A stretch of 64,000 bases of DNA. It comes from Actinomycetota bacterium. GTDB taxonomy: Bacteria > Actinomycetota > Acidimicrobiia > Acidimicrobiales > Ilumatobacteraceae. Where the stretch lies: the NCBI GenBank assembly GCA_963169665.1, contig CAUJET010000204.1, forward strand, positions 1 to 64,000, in the 5' to 3' direction. The translations under genes and the position numbers were made by a program. The notes under the pieces were generated by a model, which did not search any database, was not told the DNA's origin, and saw only the letters and a list, made by a program, of their open reading frames with translations. Positions 46,537-55,495 of this stretch are shown here, one piece after another (positions within the stretch are counted from its first letter, which is position 1; every line of letters starts with the position of its first letter).

Positions 46537-48111
46537 ATGGACGTCATCTCCGATCAGAACTGGCTGCTGAGCCTGGGCACCTTCCTGCCCCTCGCCGGCG
46601 TGCTGGTGATGCTGCTCATCCCGAAGCGCGAGGAGCTCCTGCACAAGCAGGTGGCACTCGTGACGGCGTTGGGCACCCTGGGTGTGGGCATCTACACCCT
46701 CACCCAGTTCGACTACGACAAGGCCGAGCAGCTCCAGTTCTACGCGAACACCGAGTGGATCAGCGTCATCAAGAGCGGCTACACGATCGGCCTCGACGGG
46801 ATCAGCCTGCCGCTGTACTTCCTGTCGATGGTGATCACCGTGCTGGTGATGATCTACAGCTGGGACCACATCCCGTCGCCGGGCAATCCCAAGGCGTTCC
46901 TGATCCTGATGCTGGTGCTCCAGACCGGTATGGCCGGCACCTTCATCGCCCAGGACCTCATCCTCTTCTTCGTCTTCTTCGAAGTGGTGCTGCTGCCGAT
47001 GTACTTCATGATCGGTGTGTGGGGCGGTGAGCAGCGCCAGTACGCGTCGCTCAAGTTCTTCCTCTACACCATGTTCGGCTCGGCCCTGATGCTGGTGGCC
47101 TTCCTGGCGCTCTTCTACCAGACCGACAGCGTGAGCTTCTCGATCCCGTACCTCATCGAGCAGGGCATCAACATCGACGAGGACGTCGCCGTCTGGATCT
47201 TCGCCGGCATGTTCATCGGCTTCGCGGTCAAGGTGCCGATGTTCCCGTTCCACACCTGGTTGCCCGACGCCCATACCCAGGCCCCCACGCAGGGCTCGGT
47301 CATCCTGGCCGCCATCCTGCTGAAGCTCGGTACCTATGGCTTCGTCCGCATCGCCATCCCGATCCTGCCCCAGGCCGCCGTCAAGTGGGCCCCGGTCATC
47401 GGCGTGCTCGCCGTGATCGGCATCATCTACGGCGCCCTCGGCTGTCTTGCCCAGAAGGACATGAAGCGCCTGATCGCCTTCAGCTCCGTGGCGCACATGG
47501 GCTTCGTGATGCTCGGCATCTCCACGCTCACCGCGACGGGCATCAACGCGGCGATGTTCGGCATGGTCGCCCACGGTCTGATCACCGGCATGCTCTTCTT
47601 CTGCGCCGGCAGCATCAAGGAGCGCTACCACACGCTCGAGATCAGCCGGCTCAGCGGCCTGCTCATCCAGATGCCCAAGCTCGGCTGGATCCTCGGCTTC
47701 TGTGCGATGGCCTCGCTCGGTCTGCCCGGCCTCGCCGGCTTCTGGGGCGAGTTCCCGGCGATCCTCAGCGCCTACAACCCGGCGCCCGCACTCAGCGAGC
47801 CGCTGTTCCGGGTGCTCATGGTCATCGCCGCGCTCGGCACGGTGCTCGCCGCCGCCTACCTCCTGTGGCTCTACCAGCGCACGGCGTTCGGTGAACCCAA
47901 CCCGGAGTTCACCGGTCACGGCCACGCCCACGCCGTCGGCGCCGCCGGCAACGACGAGCATCACGACGACATCCATGACGTCAACGTCTTCGAGTGGATC
48001 GCCTGGACCCCGCTGCTCATCGCGATCGTGGTCTTCGGTGTCTACCCGCAGCTGATGTTCAAGGTCATGGATCCGGCGGTCACCCAGCTCGTGGAAGTGT
48101 TCAACAAGTGA
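46537..48111 (+). CDS. nuoM: NADH-quinone oxidoreductase subunit M (complex I-2)
   Basis: The 524-residue pump has FFVFFEVVLLPMYFMIGVWG (TM5), PMFPFHTWLPDAHTQAPTQG (TM7) and KDMKRLIAFSSVAHMGFVML (TM8). Near the C-terminus is a short His-rich stretch (GHGHAHAVGAAGNDEHHDD, about residues 459-477). GAGGAC precedes ATG 46537. The stop overlaps the nuoN GTG. Confidence 0.95.
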   Translation: MDVISDQNWLLSLGTFLPLAGVLVMLLIPKREELLHKQVALVTALGTLGVGIYTLTQFDYDKAEQLQFYANTEWISVIKSGYTIGLDGISLPLYFLSMVITVLVMIYSWDHIPSPGNPKAFLILMLVLQTGMAGTFIAQDLILFFVFFEVVLLPMYFMIGVWGGEQRQYASLKFFLYTMFGSALMLVAFLALFYQTDSVSFSIPYLIEQGINIDEDVAVWIFAGMFIGFAVKVPMFPFHTWLPDAHTQAPTQGSVILAAILLKLGTYGFVRIAIPILPQAAVKWAPVIGVLAVIGIIYGALGCLAQKDMKRLIAFSSVAHMGFVMLGISTLTATGINAAMFGMVAHGLITGMLFFCAGSIKERYHTLEISRLSGLLIQMPKLGWILGFCAMASLGLPGLAGFWGEFPAILSAYNPAPALSEPLFRVLMVIAALGTVLAAAYLLWLYQRTAFGEPNPEFTGHGHAHAVGAAGNDEHHDDIHDVNVFEWIAWTPLLIAIVVFGVYPQLMFKVMDPAVTQLVEVFNK

Positions 48112-49643
48112 TCGCGTCCCTCCTCGCAGCAGCCGGGGACTTCGTGGCGCCGGTGGCCGACTACCACGCGCTCGCGCCCGAGATCGTCCTCGCCGCGGGC
48201 ATCTGCCTCGTGCTGCTCGTCGACCTGTTCGTCGAGGAGCGCCAGCGCTGGATCACCTCGACGCTCGCCGGCTTCGTGCTGCTCGGTGCGTTCATCCCGG
48301 TGGTCACGCTCGCCGTCATCGGTGGCGACGTCCGCAACGGCTTGGGCGGCGACGTGCTCGACGGTCGCTACGTGATCGACGAGTACGCGCTCATCCTGAA
48401 GGCACTGTTCCTCATCGCCGGCTACGTGGTGGTGCTGATGAGCTCCGACGAGATCGAGAGCGGCCGCTACCACCAGGGCGAGTACTACGTGCTGTTGCTC
48501 ACCAGCGTGCTCGGCATGGTGATGATGGCGTCGTCGCGCGATCTCATCAGCATCTTCGTGGCGCTCGAGTTCCTCTCGATCCCGGCCTACATGCTCGCTG
48601 CGTGGAACAAGCGCAACAGCAAGGGCAACGAGGCGGGCATGAAGTACTACCTGCTGGGCGTGTTCGCCTCGGCGATCATGCTGTACGGCATGAGCCTGCT
48701 GTACGGCGTCACCGGCACCACGTTGCTCAGCGAGATCGGTCCGGCGATCACCGCCAACGGTCAGTTCAGCGGCATCGAGGCGCTGGCCGTGGTGTTCATC
48801 GTCGTCGGCTTCGCCTTCAAGGTGAGCGCCGTGCCGTTCCACCAATGGGCGCCCGACGTCTACGAGGGCGCACCGACGCCGATCACCGCGTTCTTGAGCG
48901 TGGCCTCGAAGGCGGCCGGTTTCGTGGCCCTCACGACGCTCGTGTTCCTCGCTTTCCCACTGGCCTCCGACGTGTATCAGCCCTTCATCTGGGTGCTGTC
49001 GGCGGCGTCGATGACGGTGGGCAACCTGCTCGCACTGCGCCAGACGAACATCGTCCGCATGCTCGCCTACTCGAGCATCAGCCAGGGCGGCTTCATCCTC
49101 ATGCCGCTCACGGTGGCGGGTGAGGCCGGCGTCGGTGAGTCGGCGCTCAAGGCGGTCGTCGTGTACCTGGTGGTCTACGCCGCGACCAACCTCGGCGCCT
49201 TCGCCGTGGTCATCGCCGTCGCGAAGAAGACCCGCAGCGGTGACATCTCCAGCTTCGGCGGGCTCTTCTCGTATGCGCCGGCGCTCGGTGTGCTCATGAC
49301 CGTGTTCCTCGCCTCGCTGGCCGGCATCCCGCCGCTCGGCGGCTGGTTCGCCAAGTTCGGCGCCTTCAAGGCCGTCCTCGACGCCGGCACCAACTGGGGT
49401 TACTCGATCGCGATCATCGCTGCGCTCAACACCGTCATCGCCGCGGCGTACTACATCACCGTGATGCGCGAGATCTGGATGAAGCCGGTGCCGGACGGCG
49501 ACGTCACGCCGATCCGCACGCCGTCGTCGATCCAGGCTGCGCTCGTCATCACCTGTGGCGCCACGATCGTGCTGGGCGTGCTGCCCGACCTGGTCGGCCG
49601 CTTCGGCGATCTCAGCGATCTCACCGGTGCCCTCGGCCGCTGA
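48108..49643 (+). CDS. nuoN: NADH-quinone oxidoreductase subunit N (complex I-2)
   Basis: The 511-residue pump has IFVALEFLSIPAYMLAAWNK (TM5), FKVSAVPFHQWAPDVYEGAP (TM7) and TNIVRMLAYSSISQGGFILM (TM8); the TM8 Lys of NuoN1 (VKRM) is Arg (VRM) at one position. GTG 48108 overlaps the nuoM stop. The last 17 bases overlap the methyltransferase gene in another frame. Confidence 0.95.
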   Translation: MIASLLAAAGDFVAPVADYHALAPEIVLAAGICLVLLVDLFVEERQRWITSTLAGFVLLGAFIPVVTLAVIGGDVRNGLGGDVLDGRYVIDEYALILKALFLIAGYVVVLMSSDEIESGRYHQGEYYVLLLTSVLGMVMMASSRDLISIFVALEFLSIPAYMLAAWNKRNSKGNEAGMKYYLLGVFASAIMLYGMSLLYGVTGTTLLSEIGPAITANGQFSGIEALAVVFIVVGFAFKVSAVPFHQWAPDVYEGAPTPITAFLSVASKAAGFVALTTLVFLAFPLASDVYQPFIWVLSAASMTVGNLLALRQTNIVRMLAYSSISQGGFILMPLTVAGEAGVGESALKAVVVYLVVYAATNLGAFAVVIAVAKKTRSGDISSFGGLFSYAPALGVLMTVFLASLAGIPPLGGWFAKFGAFKAVLDAGTNWGYSIAIIAALNTVIAAAYYITVMREIWMKPVPDGDVTPIRTPSSIQAALVITCGATIVLGVLPDLVGRFGDLSDLTGALGR

Positions 49644-50694
49644 CGCCGCCGGCGCCGCCGGTGCCGTCACCGACATCCGTCACGCGATCGACGCCGCCGG
49701 TGGCGCGCTCCGGTTCGACCGGTTCGTGTCGCTCGCGCTGTACGGACCTCACGGGTTCTACACGGGCGAGGGCCGCGCCGGCCGCCGCGGTGACTTCCTG
49801 ACCTCGCCCGAGGTCGGGCCACTGTTCGGGACCGTCGTCGCCGCCTGGATCGCTGCCGAGTTCGAACGTCAGGGACGGCCCGACGACTTCGAGGTCGTCG
49901 AGGTCGGTGCCGGGCCCGGCACCCTCGCGCGTTCGATCCTCGCCCAGTGGCGAGCAGCCGGCGAGCCAGGCCATCCGTACACCGCCGTCGAGGCGGGTGA
50001 GCTGCAACGTGCGGCGCATCCCGACGGTGTGCACTCCGCCGCTGACCTCGACCATCGAGATGGCCGACCGATCACCGGCGTCGTCATCGCCAACGAACTG
50101 CTCGACAACCTCCCGTTCCGTCTCCTCGTGTTCGACGGCAGCTGGCGCGAGGCCCACGTCACCTCGTCACCGGGTGAACCGGAACGGCTGCTCGAGGTCC
50201 TCCTGCCGTTGGCCGAACGCCCGGCGTGGCTCCCGGTCGAGGCGCCGCACGGCGCTCGTGTGCCGTGGCAGGAATCGGCAGCCGAATGGGTCACCGACAC
50301 GCTCGGTCGGCTGGCGACGGGACGTCTCCTCTGCTTCGACTACGTCACGCCGCGGACCGCCGAGCTCGCCACCATGCCCTGGCGCGAGTGGCTGCGCACG
50401 TATCGGGGCCACGAGCGTGGCGGCCACTACCTGACCGGACCGGGCGACCAGGACGTGACGACGCAGGTGGCCCTCGACCAGCTCCCCGAACCGGACGTCG
50501 TCCGGACCCAGGAGCAGTTCCTCCGTCGATGGGGGATCGACGACCTGGTGGAGGAAGGTCGGATCGCATGGGAAGCGGCGGCCGCAGCTCCCACCGTGGC
50601 GGCGATGAAGATGCGCAGCCGCGTGCGCGAGGCCGAGGCCTTGCTCGATCCCACGGGTCTCGGCGCCTTCCTGGCGATCGAGTGGGCGCGCTGA
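49627..50694 (+). CDS. MidA/NDUFAF7-type SAM-dependent methyltransferase
   Basis: The 355-residue protein has the family N-terminus RFDRFVSLALYGPHGFYTGE followed by GRRGDFLTSPEVGPLFG, and the SAM-binding VVEVGAGPGTLARSIL. Then come IANELLDNLPFRLL and LCFDYVTP. Mitochondrial NDUFAF7 dimethylates an arginine in the 49-kDa (NuoD) subunit and is needed for complex I assembly. GTG 49627 lies inside the end of nuoN, so this is translationally coupled as the twelfth gene of the complex I-2 operon. The operon's NuoD carries the target-type HRG arginine. The enzyme-substrate link is inferred from homology and linkage. Confidence 0.88.
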   Translation: MPSAADAAGAAGAVTDIRHAIDAAGGALRFDRFVSLALYGPHGFYTGEGRAGRRGDFLTSPEVGPLFGTVVAAWIAAEFERQGRPDDFEVVEVGAGPGTLARSILAQWRAAGEPGHPYTAVEAGELQRAAHPDGVHSAADLDHRDGRPITGVVIANELLDNLPFRLLVFDGSWREAHVTSSPGEPERLLEVLLPLAERPAWLPVEAPHGARVPWQESAAEWVTDTLGRLATGRLLCFDYVTPRTAELATMPWREWLRTYRGHERGGHYLTGPGDQDVTTQVALDQLPEPDVVRTQEQFLRRWGIDDLVEEGRIAWEAAAAAPTVAAMKMRSRVREAEALLDPTGLGAFLAIEWAR

Positions 50695-50834
50695 GCAGCT
50701 GACGCCACGCCCGCGCGACATCGCGAGCCGAGACGTCGATCCCCCGCAGGATCCCCCGACATCCCCCGCGGACGCTCGGAGTTCACCACTGCCACCGACT
50801 GGCGCGATCCCCGACCGTGGGAACGGTCGCACCC

Positions 50835-51428
50835 ATGCAGCAACCGAGGGTGTCGACGGCCGGACGAGCGTACGCCGAGGCGCCTTCGCCGGAGCCGACC
50901 GTCCGCCGCCGCCTGCGGGCGCGCCTCGATGCACCCCTGATGATCGGGATCGGGATCGGGATCTGGATCGGGATCGCCGTCGGCCTCGGCGGCGGGACGG
51001 CACACGCGTCGCCCGCGCCTGTCCCGGAGGTGGCCCCCGCCGATCCGACCAGCACGCTGCCGACCGTGGAGGAGCCGGAGCCGGGTGGGACTCCCTCGAC
51101 ACCGGCACCGACCACATCGACCACATCGACCACATCGACCACGACGACCTCGCCGACACCGGCCTCGCCGCCGGTGGCGACACCGACGACGGCCGTCGTC
51201 ATCGCCGACGTCGCCACTGGGGCCCCGCCCCTCGTCCCGCAACTCGCCAGCCAGGGGGCCGCGCCCGGCCTCGTCACGGCCTCGCTCGCGCGGCCGGCGC
51301 GCGGCGAACTGCCGGTGACCGGGGGAAGGGAGTCGGCACACGCAACCCTCGCGATGGCGGTCGTGGCTGCCGGCGCCGTCCTGATCCGCCTCGCTCGCCG
51401 TCGCCGCCCGAGTGTGACCGGCGCGTGA
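50835..51428 (+). CDS. Small secreted protein with LPxTG-type sorting signal
   Basis: The 197-residue protein starts with a basic N-terminus and a hydrophobic segment made of Ile-Gly repeats (PLMIGIGIGIWIGIAVGLGG) ending near an AHAS-type cleavage site. A Pro/Thr/Ser-rich region (about 90-130) has a run of TTSTTSTTSTTTT. The end is ELPVTGGRES, a hydrophobic stretch and RLARRRR, the layout of a sortase substrate. It probably forms a short cell-wall stalk. No catalytic domain is seen. ATG 50835 is preferred to GTG 50817. No sortase gene is in the window. Confidence 0.65.
   Translation: MQQPRVSTAGRAYAEAPSPEPTVRRRLRARLDAPLMIGIGIGIWIGIAVGLGGGTAHASPAPVPEVAPADPTSTLPTVEEPEPGGTPSTPAPTTSTTSTTSTTTTSPTPASPPVATPTTAVVIADVATGAPPLVPQLASQGAAPGLVTASLARPARGELPVTGGRESAHATLAMAVVAAGAVLIRLARRRRPSVTGA
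50940..51145 (+). repeat. Short in-frame tandem repeats coding Ile-Gly and Thr-Ser-Thr
   Basis: Two runs lie inside the LPxTG gene: GGGATC hexamers at about 50947-50973, coding the Ile-Gly-rich signal segment, and a nonamer ACCACATCG repeated at about 51110-51143, coding TTS units. Such runs are prone to copy-number change and would alter signal and stalk length in frame. Confidence 0.6.
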
Positions 51429-51469
51429 ACCACTTGTCGCTCTGGTAGGGAAGGCCGAGTCCCGAGGAG

Positions 51470-51475
51470 TAGCGT
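51470..51475 (+). promoter_or_regulatory. -10 hexamer TAGCGT of kup
   Basis: TAGCGT ends nine bases before GTG 51485; the same hexamer and similar spacing occur before nuoA2. No ribosome site is present, so a leaderless transcript is likely. Confidence 0.45.
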
Positions 51476-51484
51476 CCCGGTCCT

Positions 51485-53470
51485 GTGGGATCTGATCAGA
51501 CCGCCGGCCCCGAGTCAGTCACCCTGGCGAAGGAGCACGAGGACCAACACGCTGCCGATCTGACCGACACCGGCGACGGTGCACACGGTCACGGCCACGG
51601 GTCGCACACGAAGGCAGGCACCGCGATGCTCGCGCTGGGCGCGCTCGGTGTGGTCTACGGCGACATCGGCACGAGTCCGCTGTACTCGTTGCGTGAGGCC
51701 TTCAACGGCAAGGGCCACGAGATGATGGTCGACAAGGCGAACGTCTACGGCATCTGTTCCCTGGCGTTCTGGTCGCTCATCATCATCATCTCGATCAAGT
51801 ACCTCATGTTCGTGATGAAGGCCGACAACAAGGGCGAGGGTGGCATCCTGGCGTTGACCGCGCTGGTCATGCGCAAACGCGAACCCCAGGTCACCAAGGC
51901 CGGGTTGCTCGTCGCGCTCGGCATCTTCGGGACGGCACTGCTCTACGGCGACGGCGCGATCACGCCAGCGATCTCGGTGCTCAGCGCGGTCGAGGGACTC
52001 GAAGAGGTGAACACCTCGTTCGCCGACGCGGTCATCCCGATCTCGATCGGCATCCTCATCCTGCTGTTCCTGGTGCAGAGCCGCGGTACGGGCGCGATGG
52101 GCAAGGTCTTCGGTCCGATCATGATGGTCTGGTTCGCCACACTGGCACTGCTCGGGCTGTCGAAGATCTCCGACGGGCCCGAGATCATCGGCTCGATCAA
52201 CCCGCTCTACGCCCTTCAGTACTTCACCCACGAGCCGCTCAAGGCGTTCCTCTCGCTCGGGTCGATCTTCCTGGTCGTCACCGGTGGAGAGGCGCTGTAC
52301 GCCGACATGGGCCACTTCGGTCGCAAGCCGATCATGTACGGCTGGTACGGCATGGTGCTCCCGTCCCTGGTGCTCAACTACTGGGGCCAGGGTGCGTTCC
52401 TCATGGCCAACCCCGAGGTCGTCGACAAGCGCTTCTTCTTCCTCATGGCCCCGGAAGCGTTGAAGCTGCCGCTCGTGCTCCTCGCGACGATGGCCACGGT
52501 CATCGCATCGCAGGCGTTGATCTCCGGCGTGTTCTCGTTGACCGCACAGGCGGTGCAGCTCGACTACCTGCCGCGTATCGCGATCCGCCACACCTCGCAC
52601 CAGCAGTCCGGCCAGATCTACGTGCCGCTCGTGAACTGGGTGCTGATGATCGTGTGCGTCGGCCTCGTGCTCGGGTTCCGGTCCAGCGAGCACCTCGCCG
52701 CCGCGTACGGCATCGCGGTGACGATGACGATGGCGATCACCACGCTGATCTTCTTCAAGGTGCTGGTCGACCGCTGGAAGTGGGCACGGTGGAAGGCGTT
52801 CGCCGTGTGCGTCCCGCTGTTCATCATCGAGCTCGGCTTCCTGGGCGCGAACATCGTGAAGATCCCGAAGGGCGGCTGGTTCGCCCTCGTCGTGGCGATC
52901 GTCCTGATGGTGCAGATGCAGACCTGGCGCAAGGGTCGGGCACTCGTGGCAGCTCGGATCCACCGCGGTGAGCGGCCGATCGCCGAGGTGCTCGACGAGG
53001 CATCCGACGTCAAGCGCGTGGCTGGCACGGCCGTGTTCATGTTCAAGGACCTGGGCAAGGCGCCGCCTGCTCTCGTGAACAACCTGCGGCACAACAAGGT
53101 GCTCCACAAGAACACGCTCATCGTCTCGGTCGACACCGACGAGGCACCCCGCGTCGATGCCGACGAGCGGCACCGGATCTCCAAGGTCGAGCCCGGCGTG
53201 TTCCAGGTGCTGCTCACGTTCGGCTTCATGGAGGAGCCCGACGTGCCGCTCGCCCTGTCGCAGATCGACCACCGCGAGATCCACTTCGATCCCGAGGACG
53301 CCACGTACTTCATCGGTCGCGAGTCGATCGTGGCGGGCAAGGCGCCGGGCATGCACCCTGCGCTCGAGCACCTGTTCGTGCTCCTCAACCGTGGCGCCGA
53401 CAGCGCGAGCAGGTTCTTCAACCTGCCGGCCGACAAGGTGTTCGAGGTCGGCTCGCAGGTCGAGATCTAG
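51485..53470 (+). CDS. kup: Kup-type low-affinity potassium transporter
   Basis: The 661-residue protein has the family start GALGVVYGDIGTSPLYSLRE, about 12 helices, GDGAITPAISVLSAVEGLE and EALYADMGHFGR, then a soluble C-terminal domain from about residue 470. Kup proteins import K+ with protons. The N-terminus carries a short His-rich stretch (GAHGHGHGSH) ahead of the first helix. The gene converges on the next one with 17 bases between them. Confidence 0.94.
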   Translation: MGSDQTAGPESVTLAKEHEDQHAADLTDTGDGAHGHGHGSHTKAGTAMLALGALGVVYGDIGTSPLYSLREAFNGKGHEMMVDKANVYGICSLAFWSLIIIISIKYLMFVMKADNKGEGGILALTALVMRKREPQVTKAGLLVALGIFGTALLYGDGAITPAISVLSAVEGLEEVNTSFADAVIPISIGILILLFLVQSRGTGAMGKVFGPIMMVWFATLALLGLSKISDGPEIIGSINPLYALQYFTHEPLKAFLSLGSIFLVVTGGEALYADMGHFGRKPIMYGWYGMVLPSLVLNYWGQGAFLMANPEVVDKRFFFLMAPEALKLPLVLLATMATVIASQALISGVFSLTAQAVQLDYLPRIAIRHTSHQQSGQIYVPLVNWVLMIVCVGLVLGFRSSEHLAAAYGIAVTMTMAITTLIFFKVLVDRWKWARWKAFAVCVPLFIIELGFLGANIVKIPKGGWFALVVAIVLMVQMQTWRKGRALVAARIHRGERPIAEVLDEASDVKRVAGTAVFMFKDLGKAPPALVNNLRHNKVLHKNTLIVSVDTDEAPRVDADERHRISKVEPGVFQVLLTFGFMEEPDVPLALSQIDHREIHFDPEDATYFIGRESIVAGKAPGMHPALEHLFVLLNRGADSASRFFNLPADKVFEVGSQVEI

Positions 53471-53483
53471 CGCGCCCCGCGCT
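53469..53483. terminator. Small hairpin between convergent kup and dioxygenase genes
   Basis: AGCGCG-CCC-CGCGCT is a 6-bp stem lying across the kup stop and the 17-bp gap. It has no T-tract and is weak evidence for a shared terminator. Confidence 0.25.
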
Positions 53484-53487
53484 CGGG

Positions 53488-54384
53488 TCAGACGCCGACG
53501 GTCAGCGTCGCAGCCAGCCCGCTGGTGACGTCGCCCGTGATGGTCAGCAGCTGGTCCTCCACACCGTCACCGAAGATCTGGTCGTCGGCGTTGTCGGTGT
53601 CGTTGGCGAGTGCGTCGGTGTACCCGGCGGCCGCGTACAGGGCATCGACACCGTCGTCGTCGAAGGCCATCTGGCTGGTGAGGAGCTTCGAGCCGTAGGT
53701 CCCGTCCTCGAAGACCTCGAAGTGGATGTGTGCCGCCCTGCCCTGGTATCGGCCCGGCAGGATCGTCGTGAAGGTGACCGTGCCGGTGGCGTCCGCGATC
53801 TGCACACCGCGGAGCCACGAGAAGTCGCTGAAGTCACCGCCGAGCATCGACGAGTTGTACTGCGAGTACTGGCCCGCCTGGTTGCAGTGCCAGACGTACA
53901 CCGCGGCCCCGGCCTTGGGGGTGTCGGTTGCCGCGTCCAGCACGGTGACGCTGAGGGTCATCGGGACACCGGCCTGCTCGTTCGCACCGCCGATGTCGGT
54001 GCGGATGTCGGAGCGGACCGAGCCGGGATCGGCCAGGACGTTCGCCGTGGTGCCCTCGCCGTTGTCGTTCGACCCGTCGGCTGGGAACGGACCGCCCGTC
54101 TCCTCCGGCGTGACGCCGATGTCGGTCGTCGCCGTCCCGGTCGCCATGGTCGCGGTGGTCGCAGCCGTCGTGGTGGTGGCCTCCGTCGCTCCCGTCGCTC
54201 CCGTCGCTCCGGTCGACGACGAGGTGTCGCCACTGCTGTCGCTCCCGCAGGCGGCGAGCACCGCGGCGCTCGCTGCTGCGCTCAGGAGGCCGAGCATCCG
54301 TCGCCGACCCATCGAGGCGCGGAGCGAGAGGAGGTCGGCGGACGCGCCGTTGGACGGGTGGAACTGACGGGGGTCGTGCTGCAT
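53488..54384 (-). CDS. Secreted intradiol dioxygenase-like lipoprotein
   Basis: The 298-residue protein has a twin-arginine region MGRRRMLGLLS, a lipobox AVLAAC (Cys46) and a Ser/Thr/Gly linker with TGATGATGATEATTTTAATT. The following domain resembles the beta-sandwich of intradiol ring-cleavage dioxygenases: AAVYVWHCNQAGQYSQY and PGRYQGRAAHIHFEVF provide the Tyr, Tyr, His and His positions that bind Fe(III) in the family. Exported lipoprotein versions are known but poorly characterised, and their substrates are unclear. ATG 54384 is chosen; the Met at MGRRRM is an alternative. Confidence 0.82.
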   Translation of the reverse strand: MQHDPRQFHPSNGASADLLSLRASMGRRRMLGLLSAAASAAVLAACGSDSSGDTSSSTGATGATGATEATTTTAATTATMATGTATTDIGVTPEETGGPFPADGSNDNGEGTTANVLADPGSVRSDIRTDIGGANEQAGVPMTLSVTVLDAATDTPKAGAAVYVWHCNQAGQYSQYNSSMLGGDFSDFSWLRGVQIADATGTVTFTTILPGRYQGRAAHIHFEVFEDGTYGSKLLTSQMAFDDDGVDALYAAAGYTDALANDTDNADDQIFGDGVEDQLLTITGDVTSGLAATLTVGV

Positions 54385-54468
54385 GCCAGGAGCCTGTGGA
54401 ACCGCGGTGAGCCGGCGACCAGAGCGAGATGTGAGTTCGGTGAGAATCACCGACGATCGGCGTGACCT

Positions 54469-55365
54469 TCAGCGCGACGGCTCGGGCCGGCTGGTCAGCA
54501 CGGCGCCAACGATCACCACGAGCATGCCGACGATCGCGATCGAGTGCAGCTCGTCGTCGCGGATCGTGACCCCCAGCAGCAGCCCGACGATCGGGGTGAA
54601 GAAGATGCCGATCATCCCGCGCACGGGTCCCGCCCGGTGCAGCAGGACCCCGTAGATCGCGAACGCGACGCCGGTGCCGACGAATCCGAGGGCGAACAGG
54701 GCGCCGAGCGCACTCCACGTGAAGTCGCTGTCGCGGAACCCTGCGACACCGAGCGGCAGTGACCACACCGCGCCGAACACCGTGATCCACAGCATGGTCG
54801 GCAGCGCGCCGTACGCGGCCTGCAGCGGCCTCGCGATGTTCGCCGCGACGGCGTAGCAGACGAGCGCGACGAGCAGGAGCAGGACGCCCCGGGCATCGGC
54901 GCCCGTGTCGCCACCGACGGACGCCAGCGAGATCATCGCGATCCCCGACGCGCCGACCGTGACGGCGAGCATGCGCCGTCGGCTCGGCAGCGTGCGGGTG
55001 AACAGTGCGGTGACGACCGTGGTCATCACCGGCAGCCCACCGTTGATCATCCCGGTGATCGAGGTGTTCACGGTCTGCTCGGCGATGGGGTAGAGCAGGA
55101 ACGGCACCGCCATCCAGACCAGTCCGGTGACGACGAACAACCGGAGGTGCTCGCGGCGGAACCGCCGCCTGGCCGCCGGGAACAGCAGGAGTGCTGCGAC
55201 GCCGAACCCGCAGCGCGCGAGCGGGACGACGGCCGACGCCACATGGTCGATCGCGATCGCGATCCAGAGGAACGAACTGCCCCAGATGATCGCGACCGCG
55301 AGGGACAGGCCCCACTCGGGCGGTCCGAACGTGAGGTGCTGTTCGTCGATCGGCTGGGTGGACAA
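54469..55365 (-). CDS. EamA/DMT-family transporter
   Basis: The 298-residue protein has ten predicted helices in two EamA repeats: AVAIIWGSSFLWIAIAIDHV opens the first, and GVLLLLVALVCYAVAANIAR opens the second. It is a small-molecule exporter or importer of the drug/metabolite superfamily with no assignable substrate. The ORF track extends it far upstream through the acs promoter; TTG 55365 is the best start by length but has no strong supporting signal. It is divergent from acs. Confidence 0.78.
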   Translation of the reverse strand: MSTQPIDEQHLTFGPPEWGLSLAVAIIWGSSFLWIAIAIDHVASAVVPLARCGFGVAALLLFPAARRRFRREHLRLFVVTGLVWMAVPFLLYPIAEQTVNTSITGMINGGLPVMTTVVTALFTRTLPSRRRMLAVTVGASGIAMISLASVGGDTGADARGVLLLLVALVCYAVAANIARPLQAAYGALPTMLWITVFGAVWSLPLGVAGFRDSDFTWSALGALFALGFVGTGVAFAIYGVLLHRAGPVRGMIGIFFTPIVGLLLGVTIRDDELHSIAIVGMLVVIVGAVLTSRPEPSR

Positions 55366-55449
55366 GGTGTTCAGCCTGCCCCACCGGAGCGGTGTGGCAC
55401 CAGCCGATTGAGTGGGCCGTCGACCGAACCGTGTTCGCGAGGCCTTTGC

Positions 55450-55455
55450 TACGGT
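55450..55455 (+). promoter_or_regulatory. Possible -10 hexamer TACGGT of acs
   Basis: TACGGT lies 40 bases before the acs ATG in the divergent spacer. The leader then contains GAGGGGG close to the ATG as a ribosome site. The -35 is not clear. Confidence 0.3.
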
Positions 55456-55495
55456 CGGGCTCCACAAGCGTTCCGCCTGAGGGGGTACCGGGGTC

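Noticed and set aside
50783-51433. 216-residue minus-strand ORF opposite the LPxTG protein
   Set aside because: The plus-strand product has a signal segment, stalk and sorting signal in the right order; the minus-strand product has none.
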